Positions 24,536 to 31,961 of a stretch of DNA of 64,000 nt are shown piece after piece. The stretch is taken from assembly GCF_000719095.1 (NCBI RefSeq), contig NZ_JOEH01000026.1, positions 1 to 64,000 of the forward strand, in the 5' to 3' direction. This stretch comes from Streptacidiphilus jeojiense (lineage in GTDB: Bacteria > Actinomycetota > Actinomycetes > Streptomycetales > Streptomycetaceae). The position numbers and the translations under genes were made by a program. The first letter of the stretch is position 1, and the number at the start of each line of letters is the position of its first letter. The notes below the pieces were generated by a model, which did no database searches, was not told where the DNA came from, and saw nothing but the letters and a program-made list of their open reading frames with translations.

Positions 24536-25270
24536 ATGAGCGAGGTACTCAGCAAGCACCAGCGGATCGCGGATCTCCTGACCCAGGAGATCCGCGCCGG
24601 TCGGCTGCGACAGGGCAGCCAGCTGCCCGGCGAGCACGCGCTGACCAAGCGTTTCGCCGTCAGCCGCACCACCGTGCGGCAGGCCCTGCGGAAACTGAGC
24701 GACGAGGGGCTGATCGCCACCCGGGCTGGGATCGGCTCGGTGGTCACCTTCGACGGCACACCGCTGGACGACCGCGAGGGCTGGACCGCGGCATTCGCCT
24801 ACGCGGGAACACCGCTGGCGGCCACGGTGCTACGCCTGGAGGGCCTCCTGGACGCCGAGCTGGCGCAGCGGCTGGGGCTGGCCGAGGAGACCGGGTTCCT
24901 GGCACTGGACCGGGTGCGGTCCCTGGCGGACTCCGACGGAAACGGGGACGTCCCGGTCTCGCTGGAGCTCAGCCGCTCGCTCCTGGTCCCGGAGCTGGCC
25001 GAGATTCCCCGCACCGGACTGCTGGACGGTTCGCTGACCCGGACCCTGGCCGCGGCCGGTCTGATCCAGCGTCGGGGACGGCAGGTCGCCTCGGTGGCCC
25101 CGCTGCCGCCGAGCGAGGCCACGGCGCTCGCCCGACCTGCCGGTGAGGCCTTCCTCAAGGTCGAGCGGACCAGTTGGGACCAGGACGACGGCTTCGTCGA
25201 ACACGTCACCAGCTGGCTGTCGCCCGAACACTTCCGGCTGGAGCTGACCTTCGGCGGGCCCGCAGGCTGA
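24536..25270 (+). CDS. GntR-family (HutC/UTRA-type) regulator
   Basis: A 244-residue regulator. The winged-helix domain (residues 6-70) reads KHQRIADLLTQEIRAGRL then FAVSRTTVRQALRKLSDEGLI. A UTRA effector-binding domain (about 90-240) includes LALDRVRSLAD and KVERTSWDQDDGFVEHVTSW. UTRA proteins sense small metabolites such as sugar phosphates or nucleosides. It heads a run of ADP-ribosylglycohydrolase, NCS1 permease and PfkB kinase genes on the same strand, and palindromes at its own start suggest autorepression. Confidence 0.92.
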   Translation: MSEVLSKHQRIADLLTQEIRAGRLRQGSQLPGEHALTKRFAVSRTTVRQALRKLSDEGLIATRAGIGSVVTFDGTPLDDREGWTAAFAYAGTPLAATVLRLEGLLDAELAQRLGLAEETGFLALDRVRSLADSDGNGDVPVSLELSRSLLVPELAEIPRTGLLDGSLTRTLAAAGLIQRRGRQVASVAPLPPSEATALARPAGEAFLKVERTSWDQDDGFVEHVTSWLSPEHFRLELTFGGPAG

Positions 25271-25332
25271 ACCCGCAGCACGGACCCCACCCCGCAGTAC
25301 CGACCGACATGACCAGAGTCAAGGACAGGCGC

Positions 25333-26418
25333 ATGCACAACCAGAACGCTCTCCACCCGACGGCCACCATCACCGACACCGCAGTGGGGGACCGCGCTCT
25401 GGGAGCCCTCTACGGGCTCGCCCTGGGCGACGCGCTGGGGATGCCGACGCAGGTGATGTCCCGGGCCGCCATCACCTCCCGCTTCGGCCAGGTCACCGGG
25501 TTCGAGCCGGGCCCGCCGGACAACCCGGTCGCCGCCGGACTGCCCGCCGCGAGCGTGACCGACGACACCGAACAGGCCGTGCTGGTCGGCCGGCTGCTGG
25601 TCCGCGGTGACGGGCACATCGACCCGCACACCCTGGCCCGGGAACTGCTCGACTGGGAAGCCACCATGAAGGCGCGCGGCTCCCTGGACCTGCTCGGTCC
25701 CTCGACCAAGGCCGCCCTGGACGCGGTGGCCCGCGGAGCCTCGGTCGAAGAGGCAGGACGGACCGGCACCACCAACGGCGCGGCCATGCGGGTCGCCCCG
25801 GTCGGCATCGCCTTCCCGTTCGGGTCCGAAGGCCGCGACGGCGACCTCGACGGTGATCTCGACCTCGACGGGTTCCTGGACCGGGTGGTGGAGTCCTGCC
25901 AGGTCACCCATGCCACCGGCATCGGGATCGCCGCCGCCGCGGCCGTCGCAGCCGCCGTCAGCGCCGGCGTGTCCGGCGCCGGCCTGGACCGGTGCATGGA
26001 CGCCGCCGAACAGGCGGCCGCCGCAGGTTCGCTGCGCGGCGCCTGGGTCGCCGGCGCCGACATCGCCACCCGCATCGGCTGGGCCCGGCGGCTGGTGACC
26101 GGTGTGCCCCGGGACCAGGCGATCGAGCTGATCGTCAACCTCGTCGGCACCAGCGTCGCCAGCCAGGAATCCATCCCGGCCGCCTTCGCCGTCCTGACCC
26201 TGGCCGGCGCCGACCCCTGGCAGTGCGGACTGATCGCCGCCAACCTCGGCGGCGACTGCGACACCATCGGCGCCATCGCCTGCGCCATCGCCGGCTCCGT
26301 CTCGGGCCACGCGGCACTGCCCGCCGAAGCCGTCACCGCCCTCGACGCCGTGAACGGCATCGACCTGCGCGGCCTCTCGGCCGATCTGCTCACCCTCCGG
26401 TCCGCCACGCACGGCTGA
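25333..26418 (+). CDS. ADP-ribosylglycohydrolase family protein
   Basis: A 361-residue protein with the DraG/ARH-type motifs: GLALGDALGMPTQ early (residues 28-40), SVTDDTEQ (metal ligands, near 75), NGAAMRVAP, and a late NLGGDCDTIG supplying acidic ligands. Members remove ADP-ribose from proteins or hydrolyse N-glycosidic bonds in nucleoside-like substrates. A short acidic repeat (DGDLDGDLDLDG, near residue 175) is unusual. The ATG at 25333 follows AAGGACAGG; an in-frame ATG at 25309 lacks one. The operon context (permease, sugar kinase) favours a catabolic nucleoside-like substrate. Confidence 0.88.
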   Translation: MHNQNALHPTATITDTAVGDRALGALYGLALGDALGMPTQVMSRAAITSRFGQVTGFEPGPPDNPVAAGLPAASVTDDTEQAVLVGRLLVRGDGHIDPHTLARELLDWEATMKARGSLDLLGPSTKAALDAVARGASVEEAGRTGTTNGAAMRVAPVGIAFPFGSEGRDGDLDGDLDLDGFLDRVVESCQVTHATGIGIAAAAAVAAAVSAGVSGAGLDRCMDAAEQAAAAGSLRGAWVAGADIATRIGWARRLVTGVPRDQAIELIVNLVGTSVASQESIPAAFAVLTLAGADPWQCGLIAANLGGDCDTIGAIACAIAGSVSGHAALPAEAVTALDAVNGIDLRGLSADLLTLRSATHG

Positions 26419-26542
26419 CCCTCCGTCACCCGCAGCGGGCCCCGATGACCGGCCCCCACAGGCCGGCCACGCGCCGTCCCGCGCCACCTGACCCCGCGTC
26501 AACTGCGGGGCACCCCATCACACTGAGCAAGGAGGTACCACC

Positions 26543-28126
26543 GTGAGCGACTCAACGGCGAGCGAACGGGTGGGAACGGTAGAGACCCGAGGCATTGAAC
26601 CTGTCCCCGACGCCGAACGGCACGGGCAGTCGCGCCAGATGTTCTGGACCTGGTTCGCGGCCAACATCAGCATCCTGGGACTGCCGCTGGGCGCCAGTCT
26701 GGTCGCGTTCCACGCGCTGAACATCTGGCAGGCCGTACTGGTTGCGGTCATCGGCTCGTTCGGGTCGTTCGCCATGGTCGGCGCGCTCAGCATCGCGGGA
26801 AAACGCGGCGGAGCCCCGGCGATGACACTGTCCCGTGCCGTCTTCGGCGTGCGCGGCAACCTGGCACCCACGCTGATCACCTGGATCAGCCGGGCGGGCT
26901 GGGAGACCATCAACACCACCACCGCGGCCTACGCCATGCTGGCGCTGGTCTCCATCGCCTTCGGCTGGCACCAGAACGACGCGCTCACCATCCTCTGCCT
27001 GCTGCTATTCATCGGCCTGACCCTGGTGATCAGCGGGCTGGGCCACGCCACCATCATGTGGATCAACCGCTGGGCGACCTATGTGTTCGGCCTGCTCAAC
27101 CTGGTCGTGATGGGCTTCCTGGTGGCCACGGTGGACTGGCACGCCGTACTGCACGCCCACCCCGCACCGCTGAGCGCGGTGATCGCCGGCGCCGGCGTGA
27201 TCGCGGCCGGGACCGGCATCGGCTGGGCCAACGCCGGCGCGGACTACGCCCGCTACCTGCCCCGCAGGACGCCCGCCGCCCGCCTGGTCGCCGCCTCCGC
27301 GTTCGGGGCGGGGATCCCGCTGGTCCTGCTGATCTCCCTGGGCGCGCTGCTCACCGCCGGCGACACCTCGCTGGCCACCGCCTCCGACCCGGTCGCCGCC
27401 ATCAACGCCATGCTGCCCAGCTGGATGGCGATCCCCTACCTGATCGCCGCCGTCGGTGGGCTGCTGCTGTCGAACCACCTGTCGGTCTACTCCGCCGGGC
27501 TGACCCTGGTCACCCTGGGCATCCGCGCCAAGCGCACCGTGGCGGTGGGCCTGGACGTCATCGTCACCCTGGTCGGCGGCGTCTACTTCATGCTGATCGC
27601 CAAGAACTTCTACGGCCCCTTCACCACGTTCCTGACCATCCTGGCGGTCCCGATCACCGCCTGGGTCGCGGTCTTCGGCACCGACCTGCTGCTGGGCCGC
27701 AGCTACGACGCCAAGGCCCTGATGGACACCGGCCGCGGCAGCCGCTACTGGTACCGCGCGGGCGTCAACCCCGCCGCCGTGGCGGCCTGGGCGGTCGGGA
27801 TCGTCGTCGGACTGCTGCTGACCGAGGTCAAGACCAGCGACACCGACATCTGGTTCTCAGGCCCCTGGTCCGGCAGTTGGCTCGGCGCCAGCGGGCTCGG
27901 CTGGGTGGTCACCTTCGTCGTCACCGCAGCGCTCTACGTGCTGCTGCGTCCGCTGGACCGCACCGTGGTGCGGGAGCACCAGGACCAGGCCGCACTGCGG
28001 AACCCGGCAGCCGCCGGCACCGGCGATGCCGGGAGCGACGGCGGCCAGGACGGCATACACCCGCTCGACCCCCGTATCCAGGCCGTCGACCACCACTCCA
28101 GCACCACCACGACGGGATCCCGATGA
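26543..28126 (+). CDS. NCS1-family nucleobase/cytosine permease
   Basis: A 527-residue permease with about twelve membrane segments between residues 35 and 480. NCS1 features include FWTWFAANISILGLPLGASL in segment 1, GKRGGAPAMTLSRAVFG and WANAGADYARYLPRRT. These transporters import cytosine, purines, allantoin or related ring compounds with sodium or protons. The hydrophilic C-terminal tail (about 50 residues, HHSSTTTT end) is longer than usual. The GTG at 26543 follows AAGGAGGT. It is coupled to the PfkB kinase gene by ATGA. Confidence 0.92.
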   Translation: MSDSTASERVGTVETRGIEPVPDAERHGQSRQMFWTWFAANISILGLPLGASLVAFHALNIWQAVLVAVIGSFGSFAMVGALSIAGKRGGAPAMTLSRAVFGVRGNLAPTLITWISRAGWETINTTTAAYAMLALVSIAFGWHQNDALTILCLLLFIGLTLVISGLGHATIMWINRWATYVFGLLNLVVMGFLVATVDWHAVLHAHPAPLSAVIAGAGVIAAGTGIGWANAGADYARYLPRRTPAARLVAASAFGAGIPLVLLISLGALLTAGDTSLATASDPVAAINAMLPSWMAIPYLIAAVGGLLLSNHLSVYSAGLTLVTLGIRAKRTVAVGLDVIVTLVGGVYFMLIAKNFYGPFTTFLTILAVPITAWVAVFGTDLLLGRSYDAKALMDTGRGSRYWYRAGVNPAAVAAWAVGIVVGLLLTEVKTSDTDIWFSGPWSGSWLGASGLGWVVTFVVTAALYVLLRPLDRTVVREHQDQAALRNPAAAGTGDAGSDGGQDGIHPLDPRIQAVDHHSSTTTTGSR

Positions 28127-29139
28127 GCACCGACGACCGCACCCGGGCCGACGCCGAGCCCAACACCGGCGGCCCCCGACTCTTCCTGGCCGGCAGCGTC
28201 CTGGTCGACCTGGTGGTCCGGATCCCGACCCTCCCCGAACGCGGCGGCGACATGCTCGCCGAGTCCGCCGAGTTCACCACCGGCGGCGGCTTCAACCTGC
28301 TGTCCGCCGCCGGCAGGCTGGGACTGCCCGGCACCTACGCCGGTCCGCACGGCACCGGCACCTTCGGCGACCGGACCCGGGCCTCGTTGGCCGCCGAGGG
28401 CATCGACCTGCTGCTGCCCGCACGCACCGGCCAGGACACCGGCTTCAGCATCGCCCTGGTCGACAGCGGCGAGCGGACCTTCGTGACCAGCTCGGGCGCG
28501 GAGGCGGACTTCACCGACGCGGACACCGAAGCCCTCGCCGCCCAGCTCCGCCCGGGCGACGTCGTCCAGGTCTCCGGATACGGCCTGGTGCGCCCGGCCA
28601 CCGGGGAGACGCTGGCCGCGCTGGTCGGACGGCTCCCGGACGGGGTGCTGCTGAGCTTCGACCCCGGACCGCTGGTGGCCGACATCCCGCCCGCCCGGCT
28701 GGACCGGATCCTGGCCCGGTGCGACTGGTTGAGCTGCAACGCCCGCGAGGCCGGGCTGCTGACCGCAGGCGCATCGGGCCGCGAGGCGGCCCAGGCGCTG
28801 CGCGCCAGGCTGCGCCCCGGGGCCGGAGTCGTGGTGCGGGCGGACTCGGACGGCTGCTGGGTGGCACCGCCCGCCGCCGGCGACCGGGCCGATGTCCAGG
28901 CGCCGGTGCACCTGCCGGGCTTCGAGGTCACCGCGGTGGACGCCAACGGCGCCGGCGACGCCCACGTAGGAGCCTTCCTGGCCTTCCTCACCCAGGGCGC
29001 GGACCCCCTCGAAGCCGCACGCAAGGCCAACGCCGCCGCAGCCTACGCAGTCACCCGCCGCGGCCCGGCCACCGCCCCCGACCGCCCCGAACTGAACCGT
29101 TTCCTGGCAACGGCGACCACCCGCCGGGACGCGGACTGA
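28123..29139 (+). CDS. PfkB/ribokinase-family sugar kinase
   Basis: A 338-residue kinase. It has the N-terminal AGSVLVDLVVRIPTLPERGGD and the di-glycine-rich TTGGGFNLLSAAGRLG substrate-binding element. The C-terminal PfkB signature VDANGAGDAHVGAFLAF contains the catalytic Asp in GAGD. The substrate is likely a pentose or nucleoside, given an upstream glycohydrolase and a base permease. The start codon overlaps the permease stop. A 20-bp perfect hairpin follows 1 bp after the stop codon. Confidence 0.92.
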   Translation: MSTDDRTRADAEPNTGGPRLFLAGSVLVDLVVRIPTLPERGGDMLAESAEFTTGGGFNLLSAAGRLGLPGTYAGPHGTGTFGDRTRASLAAEGIDLLLPARTGQDTGFSIALVDSGERTFVTSSGAEADFTDADTEALAAQLRPGDVVQVSGYGLVRPATGETLAALVGRLPDGVLLSFDPGPLVADIPPARLDRILARCDWLSCNAREAGLLTAGASGREAAQALRARLRPGAGVVVRADSDGCWVAPPAAGDRADVQAPVHLPGFEVTAVDANGAGDAHVGAFLAFLTQGADPLEAARKANAAAAYAVTRRGPATAPDRPELNRFLATATTRRDAD

Positions 29140-29140
29140 C

Positions 29141-29185
29141 GTCGACCCGGCCCCCGGACGCAGCCCGTCCGGGGGCCGGGTCGAC
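29141..29185 (+). terminator. Strong hairpin terminator after the PfkB gene
   Basis: A perfect 20-bp stem (arms 29141-29160 and 29166-29185, starting GTCGACCCGGCCCCCGGACG) with a five-base loop directly follows the operon. It has no T-tract. Confidence 0.88.
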
Positions 29186-29204
29186 GGATCAGGGCGACCA
29201 CTGG

Positions 29205-29253
29205 TTGACTGCTCGTCCGGCGCGGCCCAGGATTGAGCTGGAAAGCGCTTTCC
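29205..29253 (+). promoter_or_regulatory. Promoter with LacI-type operator for the ROK kinase
   Basis: TTGACT (29205-29210), a 17-bp spacer and CAGGAT (29228-29233) form a plausible housekeeping promoter. Its start point would fall on the perfect 14-bp palindrome GGAAAGCGCTTTCC (29240-29253). The AAAGCGCTTT core is the classical LacI/CcpA-family operator type. No matching LacI regulator gene is adjacent, so the repressor is encoded elsewhere or is the GntR/LacI hybrid at 38.4 kb. Confidence 0.65.
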
Positions 29254-29288
29254 CAAGCTTTCCCACAGCTGCAGTCAGGAGGAACCAG

Positions 29289-30269
29289 GTGCCACCCAGC
29301 AGGTCAGGTGCGGTCGGGGTCGAGTCGGTCGTGGCGATGGACGTCGGGGGGACGGAGGTGAAGACGGCGGTCCTCGCGCTGGACGGGAGCGTGCTGGAGG
29401 CCGGTTCGTGGCCCACCCGTCGTGAGGACGGGGCGATCGCCACGGCGGAGCGGGTGCTCGGGCTGGGGGTGGAGCTCGTGTCCCGGGCGGTCGAACTGAC
29501 CGGTCGTCGGCCGCTGGCGGCCGGTGTCGTGGTGCCGGGTGTGGTGGACGAGGGTGCCGGGGTGGCGGTGCACGCGGCCAATCTCGGCTGGCGGGAGCTG
29601 CCGCTGCGGGCGCGTCTGGAGGAGCGGCTCGGGCTGCCGGTCGCCTTCGGGCACGATGTGCGGGCCGGTGCGCTGGCCGAGCAGCGGCTCGGGGCGGGGC
29701 GCGGGCAGGACCCCTTCCTCTTCGTTCCGCTGGGGACCGGTATCGCCGCCGGCGTCGTGCTGGGCGGACGGCTGGTCCCGGGGTGGGCCGGCGGTGCGGG
29801 GGAGATCGGCCATCTGACGGTGCGTCCGGACGGTGAGCTCTGTGGCTGCGGCGGTCTGGGGTGCCTGGAGACGGTGGCGTCCGCGTCGGGCGTGGCTGCC
29901 GGCTATGTGCGCGCGGGCGGGGCCCCGGGCAGTACCGCGGCGCAGGTCGCGGCGGCGGTGCGGGCCGGCGACCCGGTGGCCGGGAAGGTGTGGGCGCAGG
30001 CCGTCATCGCGCTGGCGGACGCGTTGGCCACCTGCGTGACGGTGCTGGCGCCGCAGGCCGTCGCCGTCGGCGGCGGGTTGGCCCAGGCCGGGGAACTGCT
30101 GCTGGCCCCGCTGCGGGAGGCGCTGTCGGAGCGGTTGAAGCCGTTCCAGCCGTCGCCCTCGATCGTGGCGGCGGAGCTGGGCTCCCGGGCGGGCTGTCTG
30201 GGGGCCGGGTTGATGGCCGGTGATCTCGTGGCCGGTGATCTCGTCGGTGGTCCGGTGAGCGGTCCTTGA
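29289..30269 (+). CDS. ROK-family sugar kinase
   Basis: A 326-residue ROK kinase without a DNA-binding domain. It has the ATP-binding AMDVGGTEVKTAVL (residues 16-29), VPLGTGIAAGVVLGG, GEIGHLTV and the zinc-binding CGCGGLGCLETVAS. Family members phosphorylate glucose, N-acetylhexosamines or related sugars at position 6. The GTG at 29289 follows CAGGAGGAACCA. Placement between the nucleoside-type operon and the sulfatase/lyase locus would fit phosphorylation of an amino sugar released by the latter. That is an inference. Confidence 0.9.
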   Translation: MPPSRSGAVGVESVVAMDVGGTEVKTAVLALDGSVLEAGSWPTRREDGAIATAERVLGLGVELVSRAVELTGRRPLAAGVVVPGVVDEGAGVAVHAANLGWRELPLRARLEERLGLPVAFGHDVRAGALAEQRLGAGRGQDPFLFVPLGTGIAAGVVLGGRLVPGWAGGAGEIGHLTVRPDGELCGCGGLGCLETVASASGVAAGYVRAGGAPGSTAAQVAAAVRAGDPVAGKVWAQAVIALADALATCVTVLAPQAVAVGGGLAQAGELLLAPLREALSERLKPFQPSPSIVAAELGSRAGCLGAGLMAGDLVAGDLVGGPVSGP

Positions 30270-30318
30270 GCGGTTCTTGAGCGGTGCGGTGGGCGGTGCG
30301 GCGACGTGTCCGGGGGAG

Positions 30319-30378
30319 ATTCATGGTCGATTCATCCGCTTGCAGCGGTTGACCTGCTGCGCAGCCGCCGCAGATGAT
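30319..30378 (+). promoter_or_regulatory. Sulfatase promoter with ATTCAT direct repeat
   Basis: ATTCAT (30319-30324), five bases and ATTCAT (30330-30335) form an 11-bp-phased direct repeat. TTGACC follows 13 bp later (30349-30354) as a -35 element, with a weak -10-like GATGAT at 30373-30378. The same arrangement occurs before the ABC transporter and PL8 genes of this locus. Confidence 0.65.
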
Positions 30379-30491
30379 CGTGGGCAGCGACAGGTGCAGC
30401 CAACGGCCGCCGTGTACTGCCGGTTTCGGGCCTGCTCACCGCCGCGTCGATGCAACCCGCCCAGCCACCCCCTGCACCAGGAGGCCGACTC

Positions 30492-31928
30492 ATGGCCAGC
30501 CGTGATCCCGCCCGTCCCAACGTCCTGCTGATCCTGTCCGACGACCAGGGGCACTGGGCCATGGGCTGCGCGGGCAACCCCGAGATCCGCACCCCGCACC
30601 TGGACGCCCTGGCCGAGCGGGGCGTCCGCTTCAGCCGCTTCTTCTGCACCTCACCGGTGTGCTCGCCGGCCCGGGCGTCGCTGTTCACCGGTGAGCTGCC
30701 CTCGCAGCACGGCGTGCACGACTGGCTGTCGTACCACCACGCCGGTCGCACCGGGATCGACTTCCTGGCCGAGCGGACGCTGTTCACCGATCTGCTGGCC
30801 GACGCGGGGTACCGGCTCGGCCTGTCCGGGAAGTGGCACCTGGGGGCCAACGACCGTCCCCGGAAGGGCTTTGTGCACTGGTACGCGCACGAGAGCGGCG
30901 GTAGTCCGTACTACGGGGCCCCGATGTACCGGGACGCCGTGCGCACCGAGGAGCCCCGCTACCTGACCGACGCGCTGGGCGAGGACGCGGCGCAGTTCCT
31001 GAGCGCCGAGGCGGACCGCCCCGAGCCGTTCCACCTCTCGCTGCACTTCACCGCCCCGCACAAGCCCTGGCGCGGCCAGCACCCGGAGGAGTACACCGAC
31101 CTCTACGCCGACTGCGCCTTCACCAGCTGCCCGCAGGGGCCCGCGCACCCCTGGCAGCCGGTCACCGAGGACGGTTCCCCGGTGGGCGGCGAGAGCGACA
31201 CCCGGGAGGCGCTGGTCGGCTACTTCGCCGCGACCACCGCGATGGACGCGGCCATCGGCCGGGTGCTGGAGCGGCTCGACGAGCTTGGGCTCACCGAGTC
31301 CACGCTGGTGGTGTTCACCAGCGACAACGGCTTCAACGCCGGCCACCACGGGATCTGGGGCAAGGGCAACGGCACCTTTCCGCAGAACATGTACGACAGC
31401 TCGGTGATCGTGCCCTGCCTGATCTCCCAGCCCGGCCGCATCCCCGGCGGCCGCCACTGCGACGCGCTGCTGTCGCAGTACGACGTGCTGCCGACCCTGG
31501 TCGAGCACCTGGGGCTGGACCACACCCACGACCCGGCCCTGCCCGGCCGCTCCTTCGCCGACATCCTCGCGGGCACCGACGCGACTGTCGGAGCGGACCG
31601 CGAACGGGTGGTCGTCTACGACGAGTACGGGCCGGTGCGGATGATCCGCACCCGGGACTGGAAGTACGTGCACCGCTACCCGCACGGTCCGCACGAGCTC
31701 TACCACCTGGCCGCGGACCCCGGTGAGGAGCACAACCTGGCGGCGGACCCGGCCCACGCCGCCACCCGGATCGACCTCGCCGCCCGACTGGACGCCTGGT
31801 TCGCGCGGTACGTGGACCCGGCCCTGGACGGCTCGCGGCTGCCGGTCACCGGCTCCGGGCAGCGCACCCCGGTCACCCCGGGCGCGCTGCCCACGGCCTT
31901 CGAGCCCGGTCCCGAAGCCAAGGCCTGA
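30492..31928 (+). CDS. Type I sulfatase
   Basis: A 478-residue alkaline-phosphatase-fold sulfatase. It has metal ligands in PNVLLILSDDQG (Asp17, Asp18), and the formylglycine motif CSPAR at residues 57-61 with Cys57 as the residue to be oxidised. The GKWHLG motif is near residue 117 and FTSDNGFNAGHHG further on. It has no signal peptide, so it is probably cytoplasmic and acts on imported oligosaccharides. AGGAGG precedes the ATG at 30492. It is convergent with a PL8 lyase gene. A formylglycine-generating enzyme is needed but is not in the window. Confidence 0.95.
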   Translation: MASRDPARPNVLLILSDDQGHWAMGCAGNPEIRTPHLDALAERGVRFSRFFCTSPVCSPARASLFTGELPSQHGVHDWLSYHHAGRTGIDFLAERTLFTDLLADAGYRLGLSGKWHLGANDRPRKGFVHWYAHESGGSPYYGAPMYRDAVRTEEPRYLTDALGEDAAQFLSAEADRPEPFHLSLHFTAPHKPWRGQHPEEYTDLYADCAFTSCPQGPAHPWQPVTEDGSPVGGESDTREALVGYFAATTAMDAAIGRVLERLDELGLTESTLVVFTSDNGFNAGHHGIWGKGNGTFPQNMYDSSVIVPCLISQPGRIPGGRHCDALLSQYDVLPTLVEHLGLDHTHDPALPGRSFADILAGTDATVGADRERVVVYDEYGPVRMIRTRDWKYVHRYPHGPHELYHLAADPGEEHNLAADPAHAATRIDLAARLDAWFARYVDPALDGSRLPVTGSGQRTPVTPGALPTAFEPGPEAKA

Positions 31929-31961
31929 GCCGGCGTCAGGACCGGTCCGGGACCGGTCCGC

